Shown: piece after piece, positions 38,276 through 50,652 of the stretch
How positions within the stretch are numbered: position 1 is the stretch's first letter
How the letters are laid out: every line of letters starts with the position of its first letter
Source of the DNA: Loxodes magnus
Taxonomy: Eukaryota; Ciliophora; Karyorelictea; Loxodida; Loxodidae
Length of the DNA: 64,000 bases
Assembly (NCBI GenBank): GCA_946699065.1
Contig: CAMPDV010000045.1
Span: 744,001-808,000 of the forward strand
Direction of reading: 5' to 3'
Translations under genes and position numbers: made by a program
Notes under the pieces: generated by a model
What the model was told of the DNA's origin: nothing
The model's database searches: none
Seen by the model: only the letters and a program-made list of their open reading frames with translations

Positions 38276-40459
38276 AAATTCCTTTAATTCTTTCTATTAG
38301 ATTCTTTATTTTAAATTGTTTATTCTAAGATAAATTTAAGATGCTTATTTTTTCTTTTTAATAAATCTTTAGATATTAATTTATACTAAGTAGCACAAAA
38401 ATAAAAATTTAGATGTGATAACTTTATTTAAAATTGAATAAAGAAGATATTAATTCAAAGCTTAATACAAAATTAATTGTTTCGTTGTTAAATTTAATTC
38501 TGAACTTATTCTTACTCTCAGAGCCTTTAAATATAAAGATAGTTGTTAATACCCAATTATTAAATACTAAGTAAAGAAATAATATGATTCATTATATCGA
38601 AGTTTGACAATATTCTACGTATTAAGGTATTAGTATAAAGCTAGATTTTGAAGTAGTACTAAGATACTTTAGGCAGCTATTAAAATAAATTAAGGAAAAT
38701 ATTAAAAATAAGACTTTTTCTAGTGATTCCAATATAAATAGACTTAAATCCTTTACATTGTAGAACAGTGATTTAATCCAAATTTAACTTGCTTTATAAT
38801 TTATTTTTCATATGATTCTTCACTTTTTAAGTATATTCATTTTTAAATATTAGCAAACAGTAATAGCTTCAAATTTTTATATTTTGGGTTAATTAAGCTG
38901 CGAATTAAAATAAATTTAGTTAAGTATCTATAATTATTGAAATTATCTGATTGCTCTAAGTTAAAGAAATAGACTATTATTAGTATAAAATATTTAGAAA
39001 GTAATTAAAATAGATTTATCTAAGTCTAGAACTAAAGACTTGATTAAGAATGTAAAAAGAAACTTAAAAAGATACTTAGAACCTATCTTTGAAATAGATT
39101 ATTCTATGCTCTTAACTTTAAAATAATTTATATTAAAATAAGAACTAAAACAGCTAAATGTAGATAAACTTAGTTTGAGTTTATAGAACGTATAATAAGC
39201 TAATAATTTATAAAGGATATTTATACAAATTTAAGAATTTGCTCATATTTTGAAAATAAAAATGAAAATTCTTAAGTAATATAATATTAAACTATGATTA
39301 TCGTTTTATAGTTGTGTTATCTCTAAATCTAAATATATGCCAAAAGTATAATAAAATCATCTCATATTTCTTTATTCTGAGAACTTTAGAATCATATTTA
39401 AATTTAATATTTATATCTTTATTAGTCTTCTAATAAAAGCTAAAAAAATAAACATGACTTTTATAATAGTTACACTAATTATAGCAGTATGATGAATTTC
39501 ACAGAAGTAGAAGTTTGCTAATATCCAGCTCTATTGCTAAAATTAATAAAATAAATCATTTCTATTGAAATGCATAATATTTTCGCTCTTTTAAGTTATA
39601 TTACTGTTTATATTTATCTAGGTGATTTAAGTAATTCAAAGTTGTAATAAATTAAGAAAGAACGTTTATGAAGCTCATTTCAAGTTCGTTGAGTATTTTA
39701 TTTATTAATTTTATTAATTTATCAAACTTACAAATCTAAATTATTTAGATTTACGACTAACAAAGTATATTGTGTAAAGAATTTCAATTAGGACTAAATA
39801 ACTCAATAGAGCATCGCTATTAAACCGAAGTTTACGTCTAATTTCATATAAATTGCTTACCAATTTATTGTCTAATTTGCTAAGCAAATTACTTTATTAG
39901 TTTATCTCTAGAATATTAAGCTATAAATCATACCAGACTAGTGTAAAGAAATACAATTGAGTTTTATATATTAGCGCAATATCAAGTTATCATAGTTGCC
40001 TCCTTTATGTCTTTTTTAATTTTTTTTTGCTTAAATATTTTTCTTATTCATTTATTAAAAACCTTATTGAAGTTTTTAGGGTATAAATTAGTTATATAGC
40101 ATTCATTTAGAGTAAATAGATATATAATGTATTTTTATGTAATTCTCAGATAAAAGAAATATTTTATTTAGACATTAATTTAAGCATATTGGCCTAGCTA
40201 CTCATTTTCCATAAATGATGGATACTTTCTGATATTTTTCCAAAACTAAGCATTTAGTTTGTTTCCCCCTTAAATTTAATAGCATTAGTATATTTAAATT
40301 AAATAAGTTTTTGGTTTATTTAATAGAAAGCAGATTTAGTTTACGTTACAGATTTAAGTACAACAATTTTAAAATAGATATGTATTCACTGGAAATTTTA
40401 CGATTATTTATTTTCAGTGAATATTTAAACTAACTATCTAAAATAAATTAAAGTCAGTA
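38276..40459. other. inner-arm sequence, no gene recognised
   Basis: Mirrors about 52,900-50,650. Conserved landmarks include ATAAATAGACTTAAATCC (38,730 and 52,455) and CGTATAATAAGCT (39,188 and 51,915). No protein-like frame found despite the conservation. Confidence 0.4.
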
Positions 40460-40978
40460 ATGAAGATGATTCACAGCTTTCCCATCACCACAAGAGATGC
40501 TAAGACAATTAAAAAGTAGAAGGATTTAATTGAAGCAAGATATATTAACTGCCTTATTATTGATAATGAAAGAAAGGAAAATATTCCTATTTTATAGATG
40601 GAGCTTAGCTAGTTGTATTAAAAGAGGAAGAAACCTTAACATTATGTGTAAACAAATTAGAGCATCTTTTTTAGTTTGCAAGATTAACTAAGGAACTAAA
40701 TAAACTCAGAAAGGACAGTCATCTAAGCCTAAAAAATATTTAGCAAAATAAGATCAAGTTCAACATTAGAAACATATGTGAAGAGCAAATATGTATACAA
40801 AGTAAAACAAACTTGCAAAATACAGAATTAAAAAACTCAGATAAAAAATGAAAGTTTATAACTGGAGTAATAACTTAAAACCTACAATTACTTAAAAATT
40901 CTAACAAGTGAAAACATGATGTACGGTCTTCTTGTGATTTTTTTGTTAATAGCGAATTTATATATGAAAGATTTATGA
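40460..40978 (+). CDS. 172-residue tail-anchored protein, family copy 2 (intact)
   Basis: ATG 40460 to TGA 40976-40978, uninterrupted and the same length as copy 1 at 4849. Conserved blocks: INCLIIDNERKENIPIL, QLYQKRKK, a coiled stretch (IKNESLQLEQQLKTY) and the C-terminal membrane segment (MYGLLVIFLLIANLYM) ending MKDL. The middle ~60 residues differ most among copies. It sits in the left inner arm; the mirror copy is at 50652. Predicted tail-anchored membrane protein of unknown function. Confidence 0.8.
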
Positions 40979-42189
40979 CATCATTAATCAGATGTTCATA
41001 CTTTTAATTATCACCACTTTACTTTAATTTATTTTAATTATTAAACTTAATTTATTAAGTAGACTAATAACTTGAATTCATTTATCTAAATAAATTATTC
41101 TAATATAATCATAATACTCTAATCAACAATTAAAATTTCACTTCTACTTAAGATTTATCATTATAACCACATAAATATAAAATATAGCTAGGTAAGATAG
41201 TTGCTATGTTCTTTTAAGAACATTTAGTATAAGAAACATTTATTTTCGAGATATATCTACTCAAAATTTAAGGTCCCGGCTGATATTTTAGAATATTAAA
41301 CTCTCAAGAGTATTACTAATTTGCTTTAAGCTAGTTTAAAATTTAACTTTTTATTATATTTCTTAAATAGAAACAGACGCCCACGTACATTTAAAAAGCA
41401 AAGATACATTTTTATAAGCTTGTTAACTAGCTTCATTATTATATTTTATCTTTGCTCAGTTTGAAATTTATCATTATAGCTTAATATTAAAGATGCTTTT
41501 ATTTGAGTTCTACGATGCTTATATTTGATTTGTATATTAACTGATTTAAAGATTATTTATAAGTATTAAAGCTTTAGACAGATGCTATAATATATGAAAA
41601 TTTTAATTTCGCTTATTTCAAAAATTTTCCTTTATACTATATTTAAATTCCAAAATTAAATAGATTCTTCAATAAGTAGAACAGTTTTTAAATTCCTAGT
41701 TTAAAGAAAAAATATGATACTTAGAATAAAAATTTAATATCCTTATAATTTTAAATTAGTTATTTATATTCTAAGTGAGAAAGCGGTTTTAAAAGGGATA
41801 TAAGTATTAAAGTGAACAACTAGGATTAAAATTGAAATGCTTATGATATATATTAAAGTATAAATGACTCTTTTAATTTATATTTGATTAGAGCGAAATG
41901 TACAAATAAACGATTCTTTAAGCTTTTTCTTAACCTAATATAAACTAGACTCAACCTTATAAAATTTTAAATCTCTAAGATAAGTTTGAATTTATCCTTC
42001 AAATATATTTAAAAATGTACTATTAGTCTGAATATTAAATAAATCAAAGTCTTTTACTTTATCTTCGTCTGCTTGTTCTTATTAAAGGGTGATAACTTTA
42101 ATATGTACATAGATAATTAGAAATTTTGCTGATTTTCTATTATTCTAGATTTTATTAAAAAAAGAGATATGTATAAAGAAAAATATTTT
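40979..42189. other. spacer in the inner arm
   Basis: No gene recognised. It corresponds to the spacer at 5,368-6,584. Confidence 0.35.
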
Positions 42190-43320
42190 CATTTTAATAG
42201 AAAGTGACAACTACCGTATGATTTAATGAAAAGCCTAAAATCTTAAACACTATCTTTTGTATCTATTGCTCGTTAAAAATAGATGGAAATTAAGAAATCT
42301 CATATGCTTCACTAGAAATGAAAGCATAAAGTTGACTTTTAAATAATAAGTAACTATTAAAAGAGTGCTTTGAATGATTTAAGTAATCATCTAATCATCA
42401 AAGTAAGCAATACAAGCCTCTAGTTAAAATATAGAAGTTATTGGAAGTTTATCAAAGAAATATTATAATAATAGCCCTATTTTCAAAATTTGAAATTAGT
42501 AGATGCAAAATAAATTTTATTTATTGAACAGATAAAAAAGCTGAGATAGCTAATTAAAATTTGAAAAATTGCAGAAGCACATTACAGATACTATATAGTA
42601 AAAAGCCCATATATTTCATATGAAAAGAGTTTTAAAAGTTTATGCTTTATTTCAAAAATTTTGATCTTAATCTATATTTCATTAGTTTTTTACCTTAAGA
42701 AACTATTTATATAAGTTAAATTTAATCCAAATATTTTAAACTTAATTTTGGAAAAATTGGCAAAAATATAAAAAATCTAAGAGACATTTAATTATTAAAG
42801 GTTCATATTAGCACTATAAATCATTTTAAGAAATAGATCCCCTTTAAAGAAATAAATTCTAATTTAATGATAATAAGCCATTTTAATAAAGGGAAATTAA
42901 AAATCAATCATCTATCTGAAATATTAGAATCAAAAATATAAATAAATTGAGGAGAGGTTAAAATTAAAGAAAAATACAATAAAAAGAAGACGTATAGTTA
43001 CATGGGCTATTACTGAAAGAAATTAATTATTATAATTGATAACTAGATAAAGAGATTTGAGCTATAATTGGCAACAAATTATTGAAGTTTATTTTTTTGA
43101 TTGCAGTTTAAGAAATGCAAAAAATATTGAGTTTTTCTGCTAAGCATTAGATAAAAAATTAACTGATAATTATAAGATAAAATTTTAGGGATTAGAACAG
43201 TAAAAGGTATAAAATAAAATAACTCAGAAATATTTTCCCTTAATTTGAAATAGCAAGTGAAGTGTTAGATGAAAAGTAATAAAATTATATCCTTCTTTAA
43301 CAAATAGATATCCATTTAAG
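42190..43320 (+). pseudogene. zinc finger / coiled-coil / RING gene, heavily decayed copy
   Basis: The nucleotide sequence follows the gene at 6585-7907 through the zinc-finger region (42,200-42,420), the coiled coil and the RING region near 43,080-43,300, but with many indels and lost Cys codons. Part of it (42,730-42,930) is mirrored at 48,790-48,605. No functional frame remains. Confidence 0.55.
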
Positions 43321-44400
43321 ACTCAATCTTAGGTTTTCAAATTTGAGATACTTGAAAAAGCTTAAAATAAATATCGTTTTTCTTAAAATAAACTAAATTA
43401 AAATATGATATAAGGTAGTTACTTAGAGACATTTATTTTATTATTTTAAAATTAAAAACAGATTCTTATTTAATTAAATTATTTTCTCTGCATAAAGTAT
43501 TTTCTAAGTAACATTGATAAACCTCAGCAAGAACTTTTATACACTTAAGTTAATTATTAGTTCTCATTATTGACAACAACTTAATTCAATGAGAAATAAG
43601 TTTAGTTTTATAATATTTTATTTAACCTAAGTTCTTAAATAATCATAGCTATCTTATATTAGCTTTCTTTTTCTTTTTTAGTTTAAAAATTATAAAAAAG
43701 TTGTTTGTTAATGTTCTAAAATTTAAAATTGTGAACCATTTAATTATTAAGAGCAAATCAAGCTTTTTTAATATTATGAGCTTTATTAATATTATATCTT
43801 AATTTGCTATATTAGGATATAGTTTGATATTGCTTAGAGTAGATCTATCAAGTATTAAATTTCCAAAATTAGAATTAAAACCTATTTTTCTCGATTTATT
43901 TTGGCTTGATTGCTCGAAACATCTCTGATTTCTCTTGAAAAAAGTAAATTTCGCCTTATAATTAAAGAAGAAGAATAATATATCTTTTTTAAGTGAAGAA
44001 AACATTTATAAATTGAAAAAATGAAGCAAACTAAATAATTACAATAAGCAACTTCTTTATACAGTGATTCGAAAGAAATTAATGGTAAATAATTTGATTT
44101 AACTAAACCATTGATAAACCATTCAAATATAAACTTTAAAATATATCTATTTCCAATTTTTCAATATTTTTAATGTAAAAATCTAATCATTTATTGAGAA
44201 TTTTAAAAGGAAGCACTTTAACCTTAAAGTTTATATAAAAGCTTTAATTTTTTAAGATAATTGAAATAAGCAACCTTAGCATAATAGATATCTCTACTTT
44301 AAACTAAGAAAATAATTAGATATAAGATAATTTATTAAAGATATTTTATAACATAATTTCTTTGTTTTAAAGGTTTTGAAAATAATTCATAGTAATTAGT
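43321..44400. other. no gene recognised
   Basis: AT-rich spacer near the palindrome centre. No family-like frame found. Confidence 0.3.
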
Positions 44401-45090
44401 ATGTAGAAAGCTGCTTGCTAAATTTTTTATAGCGCACAATTAATAAATACGCACTCTTTAAAAACTTGAGTGCAGATGTGTTCACTGTAAAAAATATGTA
44501 GAAGCTAACTGGTTAAAAAAAGAATTTCATGATATTATTCATAGCTTATCTTGCAAAAAACAACCAAAACATTTAACAAGTACATCTGAAGGACCATAAA
44601 CTACAACTCTTTTCCAAAAATGCTATTTCCATTAAGATACGTTGAGATTTTTTTGGAAATAATATAGTTAAAAGATTTTTGGAACTTGTTTTTTAAGAAA
44701 ATCACAAAAATAATTGAAATACAGAAATCGCAAACTATTTAGCGAAATTAAGAAAATTATATTTGATAAACTTGAAGAACTCAAATAAAAGATGTAGTTG
44801 GAATAAAATATATAATCTAATGAAAATAATAGAAAAGTAATAATTGAAGAAGAAGTTAATTTTAGAAAGTCTTTACGAAATGTTTAAGAAGATTTATAAA
44901 GATAAATTAAATAATAATAAAATAAGTAGAAAAATTGGAAGACGCAAGCTTTTTAAAATAAATTTCCTATTTATGGCTATAAATTAAATCAAGAGGGATA
45001 TTTAATATTTTAAGAAAGTTAGAGATCAAACTATTCATATTATAAATAAGCAATGAAGGAAGTAGTTGTTCTGTTTTTTATCCAAAGAAT
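44401..45090 (+). pseudogene. internally deleted RING / B-box / OTU gene
   Basis: ATG 44401 starts the RING/B-box half as in the gene at 24001-26553. Near 44,920-44,980 the sequence jumps to the extreme 3' end of that gene (match to the NQEEQ to CSVF coding region, 44,985-45,080). The coiled coil, OTU and C-terminal RING are deleted. The terminal TGA is replaced by TAT. The first RING Cys pair is damaged and frameshifts are present. Confidence 0.65.
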
Positions 45091-46105
45091 TACAGATGAT
45101 ATAATTTTAAATCTGTAAAAATTTTATTATAATTAGTTACTTGAATCTATATACATTTTTTAATTATTAAGCTTTTTATGCTAAAATATCCTTCTCATAA
45201 TCATAATATAAGTCTCCGTATATTTTCTCTTAGATTTTTTACATGTATCTTCTTTTCATTTACATTTCATCTATTTATTTATAATGGCTTATCTTTTCTT
45301 ATACTTCAGTTAATTTATTCTTCGATTTATCAAAAAAGTGCAGCAGCCACGATTTTCATTGAGGTACCTTTCATTTTTGTTAAATTGTTTCATCTCTGAT
45401 TTACTCTTAAATTTTTCATATTTATTTCTGTAAATTCCATAGGATTTCAGTAAAATCAAACTTGGTACTTTGAAATTACGTCTGTATCATCTTCGTAAAA
45501 TTTCAAATTTAGGGTTTTATTTGAAGCTATTCCAGATACATTAGTATTAATAACATCGTCTTTCCTCTTATATTTGCTAGTGAAGATATTTTAGGAATTC
45601 TATATTTTTTTTTTCTTCAATGTCAAAAAAAGAAGTTTTGTTGTTATTACTCTTCGCTTTTATTTTATTAGCTTATCTTATTCAATAAGATTGCTGAGTT
45701 TCAACATTTTCTTCGTCAATACATCATTTTTTACTTCAATTTTTTGATTTAAACTAAAGCATTATTAAATTTTCTCTCGTTTTCTATAGACTCACATTTT
45801 GTTCCTAATTAGTTTTTTATAGTTTAGTAATTATTTCTTTTTTTCCATATTAATCATCTAAACATACAAGGGTTTTCACCTTTTCAATACCTACCATTCT
45901 TCCATATAGACTGGTTTACGAGGTATCCCAATTATTTCATTCTCACATTAATTACATTATTTTGCTAAAATAGTAGTTCACTAAAAGAGTAAATACTCGA
46001 GCAATGGATTTTCGAATCAAGTTAGGTTTTTTGAATCTTAATATTAGCTCCTCCAAGCTATTGTTCCATAGTCTAGTTACCTTCTACCTAAGTTATAATA
46101 TGAGT
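45091..46105. other. no gene recognised
   Basis: Slightly less AT-rich than its surroundings in places. No supported gene on either strand. Confidence 0.3.
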
Positions 46106-46143
46106 GGATAGGATAGGATAGGATAGGATAGGATAGGATAGGA
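46106..46143. repeat. (GGATA)7 microsatellite
   Basis: Seven perfect GGATA units followed by GGA. It is the only clean simple tandem repeat of this kind seen in the window. It lies near the palindrome centre. It is not the ciliate telomere repeat (GGGGTT). Confidence 0.9.
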
Positions 46144-46804
46144 AGTAGTTGTTTGTATGAGACCATAATTATTAACTTCTTTATATAATAAACAGAAATT
46201 ATCTAGGAAATTAAATAATATATAGCATTTTAAAGAGAAAGATAAATAGATCAATTAAATATAATAAAACTATAAAAGCAATCGTCCCCTTAAAAACCAT
46301 TTCTTAATAAAAAATCACAAAAACATTTTACGATAATCTGAAAAAAAGCACAATGAAAAATTATAATTAAGATGAACTTGAAGAATCGAACTATTTAGAT
46401 AAAAAACAAGGTGCGGGTCAAAAAGTGAAAATATAATTAAATCTCATAAGCGAAATGTTATAAAAGACATCTAAAAAATTTCGATCTTAAGATATAACTT
46501 TTATTTATATTCATACTATATAAATTAAGTCTGTGTCCCAATATTTCTAAATAATAAAATATTTAATTCTAAAGTTATGCTTTCCTAGGCAAAGTACATC
46601 ATTAATAAAAGAACTGAATAAATTTTAGTCCAGAAATGAAAGATCAATAAATGATTTAAGGAGAACTTAGTTTTTATTAAATCCTAGAAATTATCTCAAC
46701 AGGAAATAAACGAGGAATTATATAATTTGATAATTCTCTAGAATTATACAGAAATAAAAAGTTAATTATATATTCATTTGCGAGAATTTATCGTAAATAA
46801 ATAT

Positions 46805-48605
46805 GATTGTAGTGTACATAAGCACATCGCTGGCGTTCAGTTCTTACAATATTAATACTTAATATTAAAAAATTTTTTCTCATACTTCTTGTTGCCATTC
46901 TATTCGTCCAATGAGTCATATCAGCTTCTCCAAATAAGGTATCTGTTTATTAAAAATATTCTTGATTCTTAAACTAAAATTTTCAGTCTTCTTGAATAAG
47001 ATCCAAATAAGAATAAGTAATTATTTCATTAGTAGGCCCTTCAGTCAAATTTTCATACTACTAGAGAGAACAATTAGTCAAGTTAGGCATATCTCTTCCA
47101 AGCTTGTTCACCAATATACGTGGCGACATCTAGTGCTAGATCACTCGCAATGCATATACACTGCAAAAAATTACTTACTAGTTCTTCTGACTGTGTACAT
47201 CCCTTTTTTTATTTATACAATGCAAGAAATACTATAAGATTTGAACAAATATCAAATGGAAAAGTAACTATTCTAAAGAATGTTGAGAACTAATGAAATA
47301 TAAAGAATACTATCTAATTTTAATTCTTAGTGCCTTTCTAAAAACATGTTAAGACTAAGCAGAATATTTTAAGAGCTTAGTACTTAATTATTTATTCCTA
47401 TAATAAAAAGGTAGAAGAGATGACTGAAAAAATTGCGTTCAACTTCTTTAATTAAAAACATTCTTAAAATATATGATAAAGCTTAAACATAAAGAATAAA
47501 TAATTTTATATGCAAATGGGACTTGGATCATTAGAGCAGAATGGAATTTTAAAAAAATAAATAAACCACAAGGAAAATTTTAGCAATAAAATAAATAAAG
47601 ACGTTTTCCCTTGATAAGAAAAGGAAAGGAAAAAAATGTAACGAATATTAATAGATATAGAGAATATATTTTATTTTTATAGAAATAACCTATTTTTTAA
47701 CTAGCTTATATAAATACAAATAAAAATAAAAAATTAATTTTTTGGCGTTCTTGGAGTTACTCCAACCTCCAGATTGCTCTAGAGGCAAAGTTCAAAAATC
47801 TGAAAATCTCTTCAACTCTTCTCATTTTCATTTATGTTGTACTTGAATTCTTCTTTACCTAGATGCTAGATATCTTTTTACTTGTAAATTTCCCTAAATT
47901 TATATAATATAGTCTTCCTCTTAATAGTTTTAGTTGTTATTGCCTCATATTTTTATTTTCCAACTAATTCTACTAGCTTCAATATTCATACTTGGAATTT
48001 CTAGCATCTTTTACACAGATGCTCTCGATAGTTACAATAAAAGTATCTTTTTACTTGTCGTTTAGGTTGAAATCGTGAGTTATTTTCACCTTAAATTATC
48101 ATTAGATCATTTCTTTATTCTTTCAGTTCCATTTAACGCTGCAATTTGTATTGGTTTACTTCTATTTTTTCTACCTTTTTATCAGTTCTTTCTGCTTCTC
48201 TTTCTAGTTTCGAGATTAACTGCTTTATTCTTGTGAAATGTTTCAAAATACGCTAAAGACTCTTTCTTATTTCATGAGTCTTGATTTTATTTCCACTGCA
48301 AGTTCAAGTTTTTCATTTAACTTTCTATTATTTTTCTTCAATTTTTTGACCTCTTTCTGGTGGTCCAGCACCACTTTATTCAGCTAATCATAGCTTATTT
48401 ACTAATATGTGGTGAGATTCGAGATTTCCTAGCGCATTATATTTTAGCTTATTTTTTAGGCTTTTCTTCAAAGGTGGGGACTCATCTTGATGGGTGACCT
48501 TTTTGGTACCCTTTTCTGGTATTAGTCTATCTAAAATGTCGTTAATTTCTGCTTTTTGGAGCTGTGAAGAATCCTGACATCTTTTTTTCTGTCTTTATGA
48601 TTGAT
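46805..48605 (-). mobile_element. short non-LTR element: ORF1 plus 3' tail, no reverse transcriptase
   Basis: From about 48,605 a minus-strand element reads ORF1 (48,580 to ~47,740), a ~550-bp spacer, then a 3' tail (47,205-46,805) matching the tail at 28,976-29,380 and ending in the family hairpin. Its 5' end abuts mirrored host repeat sequence that continues uninterrupted in the left arm (42,906), which fixes the 5' junction. Whole length is about 1.8 kb, so there is no room for a reverse transcriptase. It is either an internal deletion or a non-autonomous derivative. Confidence 0.6.
47740..48580 (-). pseudogene. retrotransposon ORF1 (decayed)
   Basis: ATG 48580 (MSGFFTAPKSR) resembles the start of the ORF1 at 61609 (MAGFKKGFFT). 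An early frameshift is followed by a coiled coil (QISYDQLNKVVLDHQKEVKK) at ~48,410-48,340. The knuckle at 48,045-48,004 keeps the second Cys, His and last Cys; the first Cys is Tyr. Several TGAs and phase changes. Predicted ancestral role: RNA binding for the element. Confidence 0.65.
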
Positions 48606-48790
48606 TTTTAATTTCCCTTTATTAAAATGGCTTATTATCATTAAATTAGAATTTATTTCTTTAAAGGGGATTTATTTCTTGAAATGATTTATAGTACTAA
48701 TATGAACTTTTAATAATTAAATGTCTCTTAGATTTTTTATATTTTTCTAACATATTTTTCCTATTTTTTTAAAAGTTAGGCTGCTGCAAA
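48605..48790 (-). repeat. fragment mirroring 42,730-42,930
   Basis: Near-identical reverse complement of the RING-gene copy at 42,730-42,906 (landmarks AAATCTAAGAGACATTT and AAAGGGAAATTAAAAATCAA). It marks the inner end of the right arm and the insertion point of the retroelement. Confidence 0.75.
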
Positions 48791-49797
48791 TAATTTATAT
48801 TTACCGATTTTTTATTTATTTATAAGTTTTTTCGCTTTTAATGTATAAAAAGAAAGAAAATATTTGAATTAAATATAACAGATATAACTAGTTTCTTAAG
48901 ATAAAAAACTATAAAACTTTCTAATATTTTAACTAAAAACTCATATTGCTAACTTTGATGGAATAATAATTTCTTAAACAATTTACTTATTGCTTAGATG
49001 TATCCCTTTTTACATTTCTAGTGAAAACATATAAGGTTTCTTAATTTTTAATGAGTAATAGATACAGAAAATCGTGCTTTAAATCTAATAATTTTCATTA
49101 AACTATATAGTCGCTGGCGCTTTTTATTCAAACGAAACTATTTTTCTTTATACATGTCTTATATTTTTGTTAAAACCTAAAATAATAAAAGATCAAAAGA
49201 TTTCTAATTCTCTTTTCCCATATCAAACCTCATAATCTCCAATAAGAGCAAGCAGGAGAAGATAAAGTAAAAGATTTTAATTTGTTTAATATTTAGTCTT
49301 ACTAAATCCTTTTTTATGGGAACTTTGAGCAATAAACTTAAAATTTATTTTTGTAATTTAATTTTTTAATTTTTTAGTCTATTTATTCAAGACTAAGGAA
49401 AAGATCAAATAACCAACTATTTGTATTTTTTATGCTTATCACATATAAAGTTTAAAGAGTCTTTATACTTTAATATATCATAAGCATACCAATATTAATT
49501 TTAGAAATTCACTTTAATACTCATAACCCTTCTAAAGCCACTTTCTCCCTCTAAGTATAAATAACTTATTTAAACTAGGAAATTGAAAAGATGCTTTACT
49601 TGCTAAAGAATCGCTTTTATTTTTGACTTTATATAGTTAAGCTGGAAAGTTTCAAAGTAAGCAAAAAAATTTCTATATTATAACCTCTGTTTATAGCTTT
49701 AGTACTTATATAAAAAGCTTTAATTAAGATTATATCATTATTATGTATAGGCATCTAGACACTTAAATAAAAGAAACTTTAATATTAAATATATATT

Positions 49798-50652
49798 TCA
49801 TTTCAAACTGAATTAGACAAATATAACAATGATGTTATTTATACAGTCAATAAGTTTATTTCTTTGTATTTTAATTGTTTATTATGCAGTTAGTTTCTAG
49901 AAATAATTAAGAAAAATTATAAAAATTATAAACGTAAAACTAGTTTATAGCAATCTAGTAACACTCTTTTGAGTTATATAGATTAAAATATTAACTAAAG
50001 CTTAATTTATTGAGTGGATTTATTTAGAAAATAAATATTTTCTTTGATTGTTTATCTTAAAAAACATTTGATATTTTAAAAATTTTTAAATAAAGTGTTT
50101 ATAATTAAAAGAATGAACATTTAATTAATGGTCTTACAAGTCTTTCATATATAAATTCGCTAATAGCATCAAAAATATCAGAAGACTGTACATCATGTTT
50201 TCACTTGTTAGAATTTTTAAGTAGTTGTAGGTCTTAAGTTATTTCTGCAGTTAGAAGCTCTCATTTTTTATTTGAGTGTTATACTTTTGTATTTTGCCAG
50301 TTTAATTGACTTCAAATGCATACTTGCTTTTCTTATATGTTTCCAGACTTGAATTTGAATTTGCTCCGCTACATTTTTTTTAATCTAAATTGGCTGGGCT
50401 TCCTGGGCTTATTTAGTTCCAAAGATTCATTTATTATATACTAGACTTACTCAATTTTATTTACACTTAAGGATTCAATTTCTTCCTCTTTTAATACAAC
50501 TAGCTAAGCTCTATCTATAAAATAGGAATATTTTTCTTTCTTTAATCCTCAATAATAAGACAGTTGACATATCTTGCCTAAATTAAATCTCTCTGCTTTT
50601 TAATTGTCTTAGAATCTCTTGTGATAATAGGAAAGTTGTGAATCTTCTTCAT
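49798..50652 (-). CDS. 172-residue tail-anchored protein, family copy 3 with stop-codon loss
   Basis: ATG 50652; the 172-residue family sequence is uninterrupted to MKDL at 50,137. The family's TGA stop is TAA here (50136-50134), which reads as Gln. The frame therefore continues 112 codons to TGA 49800-49798, giving a 284-residue protein with an unrelated tail after the membrane segment. N-terminal blocks (VNCLIIEDQRKKNIPIL, QLYQKRKK) and the membrane segment (MYSLLIFLMLLANLYM) are conserved. Lies in the right inner arm, mirror of 40460-40978. Confidence 0.75.

Noticed and set aside
46962..47237. 91-residue plus-strand frame
   Set aside because: It is antisense to a retroelement 3' tail that matches 28,976-29,380; no coding evidence.
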